Source: Amorphophallus konjac (taxonomy: Eukaryota; Streptophyta; Magnoliopsida; Alismatales; Araceae). From it: a DNA stretch of 64,000 nt. The notes under the pieces are model-generated. The model saw only the letters and a list, made by a program, of their open reading frames with translations, was not told where the DNA came from and did not search any database. The stretch's first letter is position 1. Each line of letters begins with the position of its first letter. A program made the position numbers and the translations under genes. The DNA is taken from positions 156,092-220,091 of the forward strand of contig JAHNEJ010002393.1 of assembly GCA_022559845.1 (NCBI GenBank), in the 5' to 3' direction. Of the stretch, positions 19,431 through 30,885 are shown piece after piece.

Positions 19431-22400
19431 ATGGCGCCGAGGAGGAGCTCTCGCTCTCAGCAGGGGCAGTCGGATGGAGGTCAGGAGATCCAGCAGGGGG
19501 TCCAGAGGGACCAGGAGGAGCTTAGTAGAGCGCCACCGGGGTCTACCGAGGCCGCGGATACTGCGAGAGTTCCGGGGGCCGAGGATTTCTTCCGTGGCAT
19601 GTACCAGCTTATGTCTCAGCAGTTCGACAGAGAGGCTGGTGAGGGCTCGTCAGTCAGGGGTGGGCCAGGCAGAGCAGTGAGGGACTTCATGTAGTTCCAT
19701 CCACCTTACTTTAGCGGCCAGGCAGACACTGATGCGGCTCGTGATTGGCTCGATGAGATGGAGCGGGTGTTCAGTTCCGCGAAGAGTGCTGTCGAGGACA
19801 GAGTGGTGTTGGCCTACAACCAGTTGCAGGGTACGGCTCGGAGATGGTGGTCTTCCGAGTGGAAGACGTCCTTTCAGCTTCGTCCACTTGAGCAGATCTA
19901 GTGGGATGACTTTGTCAGTGCCTTCGAGCGTACGTACTGTCCAGATATTGTTGCTACGCAGCGGATGCGGGAGTTTCTGGAGCTGGTGCAGGGTGACATG
20001 TCCGTGTTGCAGTACAGGGTCCGATTTGTCGAGCTGGGTCGGTATGCACCTCACATCATGGAGCATGAGAGGGTGAGGACCGCACAGTTTGTGCAGGGCT
20101 TGAGGCTGGAGCTGAGGCACCATTTGATCGCGAATGGGGCCACTGATCTAGAGACAGCATCTCGTGTTGCGGTTTCCTTGGAGATGGATATGCAGAGGAC
20201 TCGAGGACCGATCAGCCAGGGGCAGTCCTTGTCAGGTCGCAGCCAGCAGTCGGCTACCCAGCAGCATGGTTTCTTCCAGCATGCGTCGGGTGGTTCAGGA
20301 GTACCGGCATCTGCAGCTTCGGCGACAGGATCTGCGTCCTTCGGTACGAAGGTCAAGAAGTTCTTCTCGAAGAATTTCCGAAAGAAGAAGTCCAAGGATC
20401 AGGGGCAGGCTTCATCGGGCAATGTACAGCAGCCGTTTCCTTTGCAGCGTCAGGGATCAGGGGGTGGATCGCGAGGACCTTGTCCACGGTGTGGTGGGAC
20501 CCACCCAGGCAGGCAGTGCACGGCGTCGATCATCTGTTTTCGGTGTGACCAGCCAGGGCATATGGCGCGCGACTGTCCTCAGAGGCCGCAGCAGCAGCAG
20601 GTTCCCCAACAGCAGAGGCAGCAGCAGGGACAGTATCCACCACTACCCAGGTCAGCTAGCGTGGGAGGCAGGCAGAGGGCTCGGGGCCAGATCACGCACA
20701 TGACCAGGGCAGAGGCAGTGGCGTCGCAGCTCGTGGAAGGTACCGTTCAGATTTTGGGTTGTGCGGCTCGGGTTTTGTTTGATTCTGGCGCGTCTCATTC
20801 GTTTATTTCGGAGGATTTCGCGTCGAGCGTCGAGGAGCCGGTGACCCAGTTGTCCTGTGATTTGGCAGTGGAGTTGCCTTCGGGTGATTTTATGATCACT
20901 CCGTATTGCTTCGATCAGGTTCCGATTTGGATCGATGGGCGGAGTATGCCAGGCAGGTTGTATGCGTTGCAGCTTCGGGATTATGATGTGATTCTAGGCA
21001 TGGATTGGCTCGAGACCCATGGAGCGGTGGTGGATTGTGGAATGAAGAGGGTCTACTTCCAGCATCCGAGCAAGAGGACCTTCTATTTCCAAGGTATCCG
21101 TTCCGCCTCTTCTCGATTCCTTATCTCTGCTATTCGAGCCCGTCGATTGCTTGATTCAGGTTGTCAGGGTTTTCTCGCGTCAGTGGTTGTGTCTGACCGG
21201 ATGGAGCCGGATGTCGAGGACATCGCGGTGGTGTGCGAGTTTCCCGACGTTTTTCCCGAGGAGTTGCCTGGATTACCTCCCCAGCGGGAGATCGATTTCG
21301 TGATCGAGGTTGTGCCTGGTACGGGACCTTTGGCGAAGGCTCCCTACCGTATGGCCCCCGCTGAGTTGAGGGAGTTGAGGGCGCAGTTGCAGGAACTGTT
21401 GGCCAAGGGGTATATTCGTCCTAGTTTTTCCCCTTGGGGTGTGCCCGTGTTGTTTGTGAAGAAGAAGGACGGTAGTCTGCGCTTGTACATTGACTATCGA
21501 CAGCTGAATGAGGTAACCATTAAGAACAAGTATCCATTGCCACGGATCGATGATTTGTTCGACTAGCTGCAGTCTGCGCGAGTGTTCTCGCGGGTTGATT
21601 TGCGGTCCGGTTACTATCAGCTGAGAATTCGCGAGTCCGATGTGGAGAAGACTGCATTCAGTACGAGGTACGGGCATTATGAGTTTCTGGTGATGCCGTT
21701 TGGGCTCACCAATGCCCCTGCAGCCTTCATGGACTTGATGCAGATGGTGTTTCATCCGTATTTGGACCAGTTCGTGGTCATCTTCGTGGATGATATCCTT
21801 GTTTATTTGCAGTCTGCTGAGGAGCATGCGTACCATTTGGGTGTGGTGCTGCAGACGTTGCGAGATCACTAGTTGTATGCGAAGCTCAGTAAGTGCGAGT
21901 TTTGCCTCAGCGAGGTGCACTTTCTGGGACACGTGATTTCTGGTGATGGCATTTCCGTGGACCCCGCCAAGGTCGAGGCAGTAATGCAGTGGCCGAGGCC
22001 GAGGTCGGTGACGGAGATCCGGAGTTTCTTGGGGCTTGCGGGCTATTATCGCCGGTTTATCTAGGATTTTTCTCGCATTGCGACCCCGATGACTAGGCTC
22101 ACGCGGAAGGATGAGCCTTTCGTCTGGTTCGAGGAGTGTGAGCAGAGCTTCAGGGAACTGAAGAGATTGCTCACCTCGGCTCCGGTGTTGGTCTTGCCTT
22201 CTGGATCGGGAGGTTTCGTGGTGTGTACGGATGCTTCCGGTATTGGATTGGGTGCTGTTTTGATGCAGCATGGTAGAGTGGTGGCTTATGCATCTCGGCA
22301 GCTAAAGTCCCATGAGAACTGCCCCACCCATGACCTTGAGTTGGCGGCGGTGATCTTCGCGCTGAAGATCTGGAGGCATTATCTGTACGGCGAGAAGTTC

Positions 22401-24101
22401 GAGGTGTTTACTGACCATCAGAGTTTGAGGTATGTGTTCTCGCAGAGAGATCTGAACCTCAGACAAAGGCGTTGGATGGAGTTCATGAAGGATTATGACT
22501 TCACCCTATCTTATCTGCCGGGCAAGATGAATGTCGTTGCTGATGCCTTGAGTCGGAAGGTGGCGGTCAATACCTTGATGTTGAGGAAGTGGAGGCTCTG
22601 GGAACAAATACCCGAGGTATCTTTCTGGCTCAAGATTCCCCAGGAGCCATGGTTGGCAGTGCTTGCGAGTCTGACTGTCACTCCTTCTATCCGTCGTCAG
22701 GTGACAGAGGCTCAGCATGCGGACCCTGAGTTGCCCCGGATTCTGGCTATGGCCGACGTAGAACTTGGCGAGGACGGTGCTGCGAGGTTTCGTGGCAGGC
22801 TGTACGTCCCAGTCGAGGAGCAGGTTCGTCGTGCGGTGTTACGCGAGGCTCATGGGAGCAGGTACACTGTACACCCGGGTGCGACGAATATGTATCGGAA
22901 CTTGCGGAGGCAGTTCTGGTGGCCTGGCATGAAGAGAGATGTCGCAGAGTTTGTGGCCAGGTGCCTGATCTGTCAGCAGGTGAAGGCGGAGCATCAGCGA
23001 CCAGGAGGTACTCTCCAGCCCTTGGATGTTCCTGCTTGGAAGTGGGACCATGTGACCACGGATTTTGTGGTGGGGTTGCCGAGGATCCCGAGTGGGCAGG
23101 ACAGTATTTGGTTGCTGGTGGATCGGCTGACGAAGGTGACGCGGTTGTTACCGGTCAAAGTCAGCTGGAGCGTGTCTAAGTTGGCTCATCTTTATGTGGA
23201 GCGGATCGTGCCGTTGCATGGGGTTCCCATTTCGATCGTGTCGGATCGGGATCCGCGCTTCACTTCTGGATTCTAGAGGAGTTTCCAGCGAGCTCTTGGC
23301 ACGGAGTTGGCATTTAGCTCGGCATATCATCCTCAGTCAGATGGTCAGTCTGAGAGGACCATTCAGACTTTGGAGGATATGCTGAGATCCTGCTGCCTGG
23401 AGTGGCAGGGGAGTTGGATTCATCACCTACCGTTGGTGGAGTTTGCCTATAACAACAGCTATCATTCGAGCATCGGCATGGCTCCTTATGAGGCATTGTA
23501 TGGGCGTCCTTGTCGGACTCCACTTGATTGGTTTGAGGTGGATGAGCGTATTTTGACGGGACCAGAATTGGTGCAGCAATGTGTGGATGTTGTGCACCTG
23601 GTTCGTCAGAACATGTTGGCGGCCCAGAGTCGGCAGAAGAGCTATGCTGACCGTAGGAGGCAGCCCCTCGAGTTCGCCGTGGGCGATCATGTGTTCTTGA
23701 GAGTTTCTCCGATGAAGGGGGTGATGCGTTTTGGACGGCGTGGGAAGCTGAGTCCCCGCTATATTGGTCCTTTCGCGATTGTGGAGCGCATCGGTGAGGT
23801 TGCTTACCGGTTGCAGTTACCTCCTGAGTTGGCGTCGGTGCATGACATGTTCCATGTCTCGATGTTGCAGAAGTATATGCCCGATGACTCTCATGTGCTT
23901 GAGTTTTCTGTTTGGCCTGAGGTGACTCCAGATCTTTCTCTCCCAGAGTTTCCGATCCGCGTGGAGGATAGGCGAGAGCAGCGCCTGCGGAACAAGGTTG
24001 TTCCCTTGGTAAAGGTCGTGTGACAACGACACTCTGGTGGTGAGGCTTCGTGGGAACGTGAGGACGAGATGCGTCAGCAGTTCCTGTACCTGTTTGAGTG
24101 A
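19431..24101 (+). pseudogene. gag-pol of element E (chromovirus), seven in-frame stops
   Basis: One frame from the ATG at 19431 to the TGA at 24099-24101. Approximate residues: gag/capsid 1-340, CCHC knuckle [14 protein letters not shown] near 370, aspartic protease DSGA near 450, reverse transcriptase with FVDD near 785, RNase H from about 925 (TDAS, TDHQSL), integrase with HHCC zinc finger from about 1148 and D-D-E core near 1207, 1270 and 1304, then a Tekay-type C-terminal chromodomain region. Stops: TAG 19692, 19899, 21564, 21870, 22062, 23274 and TGA 24021. No frameshift is needed between pieces. Where F is informative, stops replace Gln or Trp codons. The last stop replaces the Trp in the chromodomain VKVVW segment. 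It is not functional as it stands. Confidence 0.95.
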
Positions 24102-24127
24102 GTCTTCCTCTTCTTTCCCCTTGGGTT

Positions 24128-24168
24128 GTTCTCAATTTCGAGGACGAAATTCCTTAAGGGGGGAGGGC
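24128..24168 (+). promoter_or_regulatory. Pre-PPT hairpin and polypurine tract of element E
   Basis: CAATTTCGAGGACGAAATTC forms a short inverted repeat, then the purine tract AAGGGGGGAGGGC (24156-24168) touches the 3' LTR. F has the same arrangement at 62774-62810. Confidence 0.85.
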
Positions 24169-26527
24169 TGTAATATCCCGGACCTTTCGGATCCTTCTTC
24201 GTGGGTCCCGGATCTGGTTTACGGAGCGTCCGGCTCCGTTGTGTCCGAAATTTTATTTCGGATATCTTTCGTGTTCGGATCGGCGCGATCCGAGTTGTTT
24301 CGGAGGCCTGGAGGCGTTCCGCGGCTTTTCCGCGCGTGTTTTCCGATTCCCGGTGTGTGTTTCGGCTTTTTCTTCGGAAGCTCGCTGCGGGCGAACCGGG
24401 CGGTTCACCGGGGCACGAGTGGTACCGTTGCGATCGGTGCGTTCAGAAGATTCTGGAAATATATTTTTCAATTTTTTGGTATTTTTCCGAAAAATCGGAT
24501 TTTCTATATAATCCCATTTCGTTTCTTTTTTTCTTTTCTCCTTTCTCTTTCTTCATCTTCTTCCTCCTTCCTTCCCCAACCGTGGCCGCCCTCCTCTCTC
24601 TCCCTCTCTCCCATTCGGACGCGGTGAGCCCCTCCCCGGCTATTGACGGCGGCAGGGCGACGGCGCGGACGCGTGGGTGGCGGCGAGGCGAGCTCGTGGG
24701 CGTGCGGCAAGCGTGGGAAGCGTGGGGAGTTCGTGAAGCTTAAAGCGTTCTTCGCGATTCGTGGGTGATCCGGCGGAGCATTCGCTCCATTGAGGTAGGG
24801 TGACGTTCCTTAGCCTCATGCCGTTCATTTCCGTGGTTTGTAGGCCGCGGGGAGGCCGAGAGGGGCGAGATCAAGCATGTTTGGGGTTTTTTCCATGATT
24901 TGGGGAGAGCCGCCCGATCTATGGATTTGATGCATGGATTCGCGTTTTGATGGCCTAGAATCATGCTAGGGGTCCTTAGGGGTCATTCCCCTTGTTTTCC
25001 CCCTCTCCGGTGGAGGCATCGGGGCGTGGTTGGAGTTTTTGGGCGTTCCCGCCGTTTTCGGGCGCGGACTGAGAACGCGCTATACTCCAGTAGCGCGTTC
25101 TGGATGGTCGCGCTGCCCCGACAGAGCGCGTTCATCGGAGAAGATGAACAGTAGGCGGTTCTGGTCACGCTAGGGGTCCCTAGCGCGATCTGCCTTGTCG
25201 CGGTAGGGATCCCTAGCGCGACCTGTCTTGTCGCGCTAGGAGGCCCTAGCGCGATATTCCTCGTCGCGCTAGGGGGTCCTAGCGCGTTCATTCTTGTCGC
25301 GCTAGGAATCCCTAGCACGATCTGTCCTGTTGTCGGGTGTTCCTTTTGGGCACCCCGCGGAGTTCCGGGATCGTGTTTTTGGGTGTTTGGAGGTTCCGTT
25401 TGCCTTGGTCATGCGTTTGGCTGTGGGCGGTGCGTCCGTTTCTTCTCCGACCGTGGTCACCGTGCGATGTTGATGGTACGTGGGACAGCCCCCGTACTTC
25501 GTCAGGTTCGGACGTTGTTTTCCGTTGTCTTGAGAGTCTACTCCTTCAGTGACCCTCCACTAGTCGTAGCCTATCAGTACGCGTGTGCTGATCGCACCAG
25601 GGAGTGGTGTACGGGCTTACCCTGAGGACGGTTTTAGACTGGTTACCGTCGGGCCCCTCGTCAAATCAGAGTCCAGTGCCAGGGGAAAACCCGTCAGAGG
25701 GCCAGATCTAGGACGCGTGGTCTGTGTGTGTACACGTGGTTGGGGACAGTGGACGCACGTCGACGGGCGTGACCCTAGCTAGTCACTTGTTGTGGTTACT
25801 TGTTCGGTGTCTGCGCCTCGGGTAGGACCTACCACGTCAGGCGGTTCACCTGCGGTGCGGTGTAAGACGTCAGGGGACGCTACCGGCTGTGCTTCTAGTG
25901 GGTGGTACTCCTGTCGAGTACAGAGTGACAGACTGTCAGTCGAGTGTTTCCGACCTTCGGGTTTTGTCGGTTTGACCTTTGAGCTTTGGTCTTCCCTCCG
26001 TGGCACGTGTGTCGGTTTGCGTGCCGTAGGGTCTCGTCTTGTAGAGTACATGGCTTTCCCTTTTGAGGTACTTTTCTACTGCTAGTGTACTGGTTTCTCG
26101 TTTTACGAGGTAGTGTTCGAGTGATCCCTACTGAGTCTTGTTCCGAGGCTCATTCCCTGCATGTTTTCACCGTGTTTCAGGTGAGGCGCCACCTTCGGGG
26201 AGTGCGTCAGGAGTGCAGCATGGTGCGGGTGCCCAGAGGTAGTGCCAGAGGTCAGAGTCGGGGGATGCCCCGTGTAGCTGTACTTTCCTTTCTTGTCACT
26301 GTACTAGTCGTGGACTGTTGTTATTGTTATTTTATATTGTGGACCATGTAAAATGTTAATTTATTTCCTGCTTAATATTATAACTGTTTAATTTCTGCAA
26401 GTATTTGTGATACTTGTGTAGTCTCCACACCATCCTTTTAACTCTTCCGAGTCTTCGGGCTCGTGGGTGGCGGTGCGAGCCTCGGGTTATCGGGCCTTCC
26501 CGGTAATCGGATTTTCGGGTCGTTACA
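24169..26527 (+). repeat. 3' LTR of element E
   Basis: 2359 bp, TGTAATATCC to GGTCGTTACA, followed by TSD ACTAA. The hairpin array is repeated at about 25073-25322, with a few arm substitutions (for example TCACGCTAGG and TCGCGGTAGG). Confidence 0.95.
25073..25322. repeat. Array of CGCGCTAGG hairpins in 3' LTR of E
   Basis: The counterpart of 17794-18050, same unit order. Single arm mutations break some pairings, so both arms are not under perfect constraint after insertion. Confidence 0.9.
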
Positions 26528-26532
26528 ACTAA
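26528..26532. repeat. Target-site duplication of element E, right copy
   Basis: ACTAA, matching 16884-16888. Confidence 0.9.
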
Positions 26533-26639
26533 AGCCTCGGAAGCAGTGGGAGAAAGGGCAGATGCCCAAGGCAGTGGACGTGGAAGAAGTTGGGTCGAAC
26601 CCATGATTAGGAGGAATTAGAAGAAGAAATTGATAGATG

Positions 26640-27560
26640 GAAAGAGGCGGATTCGGAGGGTCCGGAAGTAGAGGAGGAGAATCATGAGGGGAAGAAGAAT
26701 CCGGAGGCTCCGGAGGGATAAGATATCGAGGGATGCGGTGCCCAGAGAAGAAATAGGGAAAAAGATGATGGAAGAGGGGGAAGAAAATGAAGGATGTGAT
26801 GTCCCGGAGGAGTAGAAAGATGAATCAGAAGAAAGATGGAGGGTCCGGAGGTTCCAAAGGAGGAAAATGCCGAGGGACGCGGTGCCCCGGGAAGAGTGGA
26901 TGAAAAGGGTCAGGAGGATCCGGAGGTTTCGGAGGAAAATATCGAGGGACGCGGTGCCCTCGAAATAGATATGGAAAAAGATGATAGAAAAGGAAGAAAA
27001 GAATGAAGGACGTGATGTCCCGGAGAAGCAGGAGGATGAATTGGGGGAAAGATGGAGGGTCTGGAAGTTCAGGGGGTAGAAAATATAAAGGGGCGTCATG
27101 CCCAAGGGATAGAGAGAGGGATGAAGGATCCAGAGGCTCCGGAGGAATGAGATGGGAAGGGACGCGATGCCCTAAGAAGAAGGAAAGAGAATCCGGAGGT
27201 TCCGGAGGAAGAAGGTAGAAAAGGGCGCGACACCCAAGAAAAATCAGTGAGATGCCCAGAGGATCCGGACGTGATGGTGCAGAGGGGCGTGATGCCCAAT
27301 GAGCAAGATCCGGAGGTTCCGGAGGGGGAAGATACCATGGGACGCGATGCCCAGGGAGAAGAGAAAGATCCGGATATGAGGGTGTAGAGGGGCGCGATGC
27401 CCAAAGAGCAAGATTCGGAGATTTCGGAGGAAGTAAATACCGAGGGACGCGATGCCCTGGGAGAATTAGGGAGGAAAAACTTGGAAGGACGCGATGCCCT
27501 GAGGGGAGTGGATTAGAAGAGGATGAAGGATCCGGAGGTTCCTGAGGAATGAGACACCAT
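26640..27560. repeat. Minisatellite with GGGCGCGATGCCC core in element C
   Basis: Diverged units of about 45-60 bp with GGGACGCGATGCCC / GGGGCGCGATGCCC and CCGGAGGTTCCGGAGG blocks. It overlaps the 3' end of the gag-like frame and encodes GHRVPRYLPPPEPPD-like repeats on the minus strand. Homologous to 185-775 in A. Confidence 0.85.
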
Positions 27561-30139
27561 GGGGCATAATGCCCTAAGAGGACAAGAGAGAAATTCGAGG
27601 AGTGCGGATGCAATAGTTGGAAAAGGGTGCGGTGCCCTGAGGGAAGATCGGAGGGGGCACAATGCCCGGGAAGTGTAAGGGGACCTGGAGATAGAGGCAG
27701 AAGATAAAGGAAACGTGGGGGATCCGGAGGTTTAGGAAGGCGGGTAAGACACGGGTTTGGAAACCCGGGAAGAAAGAAGTGCATGTGGATGCAATAGAAT
27801 GGATGCGATGAATGCATGGATGCAACAGAATGCATGAGATGCAAAGAATATGAAGAACATGAAGGGCGAGGGGATGAGATCCTCCTCCTTAGCCCCGGAG
27901 TGGCCCATGAAAATAATGTGATAGACAAGAATGTGGATGGTGTTGAATAGACGGTGGATAAAGTAGTGGAAGGCCCCTTAGCACCAAGATAACCGCCCCT
28001 CCATGGCAGTGAAAGTGTATAGCCAATTGGCCCAATGGATAAAGCAAGCGCCAATGATGAAGCTTCAATGGTAAATGACAACTCCCTTGGAGAGTGAAAA
28101 GTAATAGTGTGAGAGAGTTGGAAAGTTGGGATAGGAAGCTTTGTGTTGCCCAAGGGTTGTGGCGTATAGGGAGTGTTGAACAAAATGGTCATTTGCCCCT
28201 TGTATGGAAGAATGGGTTCAAGATTTGAAAGTTGGAACAAAGGGTGCCCTGCCCGGCCCTTGGGCACAAACTTACACGGCATCAATGTTTGACATTCTCT
28301 CTTAGTGAGCAGTGGCGGGGACTTGGCCTCTTCAACCATGCTCGGCACGACAACACGGATTGGCATCCGGCATATAAACTCTTGCATCTTGAATAGCTCG
28401 GCCGTAGCCAAATCCTTCTTGCCCGTCTCTTGGTCATCTTCGGTACAAATACTTGCAAAAACACTCCCATTCCGAGTAGTAAAGGGGGGTGAAGCGGAGG
28501 CGGAAGGCTCCATATATGGTGATGGTGTAATGGAAAGTGTTGGAGAAAGGATGGGTGGAAGTGGAGGTTCAAACACGTCGAGCTTCCCCCTTTGCTCGGA
28601 AGCAGTCGGGGTTGGCTCGAGTGCAAAAAGGGATGGATCCTGCTCAGGATTAGCCACGGGTAAGGGTGAAGGATTAAGTAGTGGAGTAGGGGTTATAGGC
28701 ATAGTGGGTTTTGGGGTTAAAGGGATAATGGAGGGTTGAGGTGGCGAACAAAGAGGAGGAGTAATAGGAGGCTTGGCGGAGACCGGCGTAGTGGAGGGTG
28801 ATGGAGACTCGGCGGAGGCCGATGGAATGGAGGCTACTGGCGTGGTTACGTGAGGTGAAGGTTTAGTGCGTTGAAAATGCCGGATGGGGTGAGAGGTGTT
28901 AGGGATAGGATGAGACTCATGGTGTGGCGGTATGGGTAATTGGAGTATCAACCCATCATCGTAACACCAACAAATGGGGGTTGGATCGGTGACTGTGGCA
29001 TAGTCCTGAGCATAGGGGTCTTCTGGCAGTGGAGGAAGAGGACGGCGAAGGAAACTCGGAAGGGGTGCATCTCGAGGAGCTTCACATTCTTGTACCATCT
29101 CCAAATCTTCATCATTAAATAAATCCAATGGACGCCGTGGTGGAGGCGAAATGATAAATGGTGGAGTATGGTGTTGTGGGGGATTTTGAGGAGGCGAATA
29201 TGTGTATGGAGGTGGAGAGCCATGTAAATGCGTAGTGCGGATGAGTGGAGGGCGGACGGCGTCCACAGAACTCGTAACATCTTCTCGCTTACATATATCG
29301 TTGATGCCATCGTCCCTCCTCTCCTTCCAATCTTTTTCCAACTTAGCGATGTTATTCATGAAATCATGAAGAGGATTGTCTTGAGATGGAGGAGGAGCGG
29401 GTTGTGGGCTGGTGAGCCTCTTAAGTTGTTCCTCCATGGAAGCAAGTCTATCAAAGAGGCTTTGCTGGAAGGGTGTAACATGAACATTGGAAGGTTGGCA
29501 AGATGGCCTTGAAGGAGTAGCTTGATATAAAGGCCGCGGAGGAGGGTTAATGGGCCGACCCATAGAAGGACCCGGATGGGCCGGGTTGCAAGGAATAAAT
29601 GGGCCTTGGGGCCGTGAAGGATGAGAAATAGAAGGAGGCGGGTGATGGGCCACCCGAGGAGTATGTGTGGACGAAGGAGACGGGTGATGGGCCACCCGAA
29701 TGGGAGTCGGTGTGGATGAAGGAGGCGGGTGATGGGCCACCCGAATGGGAGTAGGTGTGGATGAAGGAGGCGGGTGATGGGCCACCCGAATAGGAGTAGG
29801 TGTGAATGAAGGAGGTGTACCCTCAGCAATGGCCTTAAGGGCTCGGATTTGTTGAGGGGTGAAATGATCTAGTCCACGGATGATTTGAGAGACCTTCTCG
29901 TCGTTGGGAGGAGGCGGTCCCGAAGGAATAGTGGCTTGCGATTGAGGCGAGGAACCATGAGATTGGACATTGCCCATGGGTCGGGCAACACCATAAGAAT
30001 GAGGGCGTGGTCCCTTGAAGATATGGTGAGGATTATGATGAACATCTTGAGATTGAGGAGTATAGGATGTGATAGGTCGTGCATCCTCATTAACACAATT
30101 AAGATTAAACATGTTATTTTGTCTATCAAGGTAAGCCAT
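26825..30139 (-). CDS. Proline-rich gag-like protein of element C
   Basis: About 1104 codons starting MAYLDRQNNMF at 30139 (an upstream in-frame ATG at 30157 would add six residues; the start equivalent to A is preferred). N-terminal 110 residues resemble the D gag N-terminus (FTPQQIRALKA against LTSEQLRAFQA), followed by 15-residue HHPPPSSTPTPIRVA repeats and a MEEQLKRL segment. Then comes a long P/S/T-rich part and the C-terminal minisatellite-encoded repeats. No capsid, zinc knuckle, protease or polymerase is recognisable. The TGA at 26825-26827 is CGA in A (90-92), so the C frame is probably truncated by a CpG transition. Role unknown: a Gag-derived accessory protein or relic. Confidence 0.6.
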   Translation of the reverse strand: MAYLDRQNNMFNLNCVNEDARPITSYTPQSQDVHHNPHHIFKGPRPHSYGVARPMGNVQSHGSSPQSQATIPSGPPPPNDEKVSQIIRGLDHFTPQQIRALKAIAEGTPPSFTPTPIRVAHHPPPSSTPTPIRVAHHPPPSSTPTPIRVAHHPSPSSTHTPRVAHHPPPSISHPSRPQGPFIPCNPAHPGPSMGRPINPPPRPLYQATPSRPSCQPSNVHVTPFQQSLFDRLASMEEQLKRLTSPQPAPPPSQDNPLHDFMNNIAKLEKDWKERRDDGINDICKREDVTSSVDAVRPPLIRTTHLHGSPPPYTYSPPQNPPQHHTPPFIISPPPRRPLDLFNDEDLEMVQECEAPRDAPLPSFLRRPLPPLPEDPYAQDYATVTDPTPICWCYDDGLILQLPIPPHHESHPIPNTSHPIRHFQRTKPSPHVTTPVASIPSASAESPSPSTTPVSAKPPITPPLCSPPQPSIIPLTPKPTMPITPTPLLNPSPLPVANPEQDPSLFALEPTPTASEQRGKLDVFEPPLPPILSPTLSITPSPYMEPSASASPPFTTRNGSVFASICTEDDQETGKKDLATAELFKMQEFICRMPIRVVVPSMVEEAKSPPLLTKRECQTLMPCKFVPKGRAGHPLFQLSNLEPILPYKGQMTILFNTPYTPQPLGNTKLPIPTFQLSHTITFHSPRELSFTIEASSLALALSIGPIGYTLSLPWRGGYLGAKGPSTTLSTVYSTPSTFLSITLFSWATPGLRRRISSPRPSCSSYSLHLMHSVASMHSSHPFYCIHMHFFLPGFPNPCLTRLPKPPDPPRFLYLLPLSPGPLTLPGHCAPSDLPSGHRTLFQLLHPHSSNFSLVLLGHYAPWCLIPQEPPDPSSSSNPLPSGHRVLPSFSSLILPGHRVPRYLLPPKSPNLALWASRPSTPSYPDLSLLPGHRVPWYLPPPEPPDLAHWASRPSAPSRPDPLGISLIFLGCRALFYLLPPEPPDSLSFFLGHRVPSHLIPPEPLDPSSLSLSLGHDAPLYFLPPELPDPPSFPQFILLLLRDITSFILFFLFYHLFPYLFRGHRVPRYFPPKPPDPPDPFHPLFPGHRVPRHFPPLEPPDPPSFF
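29637..29800. repeat. 45-bp-class coding repeat GGGTGATGGGCCACCC in element C
   Basis: Four units contain the near-palindrome GGGTGATGGGCCACCCGA, encoding the HHPPPSSTPTPIRVA repeats of the gag-like protein. A has three units at about 2527-2626. Confidence 0.8.
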
Positions 30140-30700
30140 TATGCAATCAAAGTTCAAGCAAAATTATTTGCAAAGAAGCACCCAAGTTGGAATGGTTACC
30201 GTTGATTTTTGTTATTTATTTGAACCTTGGTGAATTAATGACTTTATGCAAATTGATGTGATCACTCAAGGGAGGAACCTAGCTTCAAATGTGGTTTAAC
30301 TCCGGTGCCAACTAGGAACACTCTCTCACCACGCATAGGCCAACTAAACCCGGGACTTCAAAGGTACAACCTGCCCGGCGTCCGTGAGGGAATCCACGGG
30401 TGCGGGGACTTACGGAGGCTTGGTTTAGGAATTTTCGGTCCAATGGAACGGAGTGCTCAATGGAGGGTCCTTCCTTCACCAAGAGGGGAGTGTGACTCCT
30501 AAAAGTGTGGGGAGAGGAGGTCTCCCAAACCAAATACAAAGATGAATGCTATGTTATGCAAGAATATCTAAACTAGAGCTAACAAATAAAATGAAAAATA
30601 TATTAAAAAAATTAATACACAACATGAAATGTACAAGATGCAACCAGAGAATATGACAATCAGAACCCCGACAGAAGGTGTGGGTGAAATACCCTCTGGT

Positions 30701-30763
30701 GATTAACGCGCTATATGTCCGTAGCGCGATCTAATAGAACGCGCTATGGATGTATAGCGCGAC
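30701..30763. repeat. CGCGCTAT hairpins in leader of element C
   Basis: Two inverted repeats: AACGCGCTATATGTCCGTAG with CGCGAT, and AACGCGCTATGGATGTATAG with CGCGAC. Same core as the LTR, promoter and intron-1 hairpins of C. Confidence 0.85.
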
Positions 30764-30864
30764 AAATGACAGAGGGTGGGGGAACCCCAAAAGATAAATA
30801 ATCACACACACTTTGATGGATTAACAAGCAGGCAACCAAAAGAACGAACGTGGTGGCACAAAGT

Positions 30865-30882
30865 GTCCCCCCGTGATCGCCA
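30865..30882 (-). promoter_or_regulatory. Primer-binding site of element C
   Basis: TGGCGATCACGGGGGGAC on the minus strand, three bases from the LTR; one difference from the PBS of A and D. Confidence 0.8.
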
Positions 30883-30885
30883 ATT

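Larger units (their letters stand above)
16889..26527 (+). mobile_element. Element E: Tekay/Del-like chromovirus inserted in element C
   Basis: A full-length 9639-bp element: LTRs 16889-19265 and 24169-26527, PBS 19268-19279, gag-pol frame 19431-24101, PPT 24156-24168 and TSD ACTAA. All domains of a chromovirus are present in one frame, but seven nonsense codons make it inactive. The LTRs differ by scattered substitutions and one 18-bp indel. Confidence 0.95.
30158..30885 (-). other. 5' leader of element C
   Basis: Untranslated stretch from PBS to the gag-like start. It contains the conserved leader block (about 30300-30500) shared with A and D, and a pair of CGCGCTAT hairpins at 30701-30763. 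The PBS occupies 30865-30882. Confidence 0.75.

Noticed and set aside
21273..22271. Minus-strand open frame of 332 codons
   Set aside because: Shadow of the reverse transcriptase/RNase H frame of E on the other strand.
23314..24135. Minus-strand open frame of 273 codons
   Set aside because: Shadow of the integrase end of E; low-complexity composition and no homology seen.
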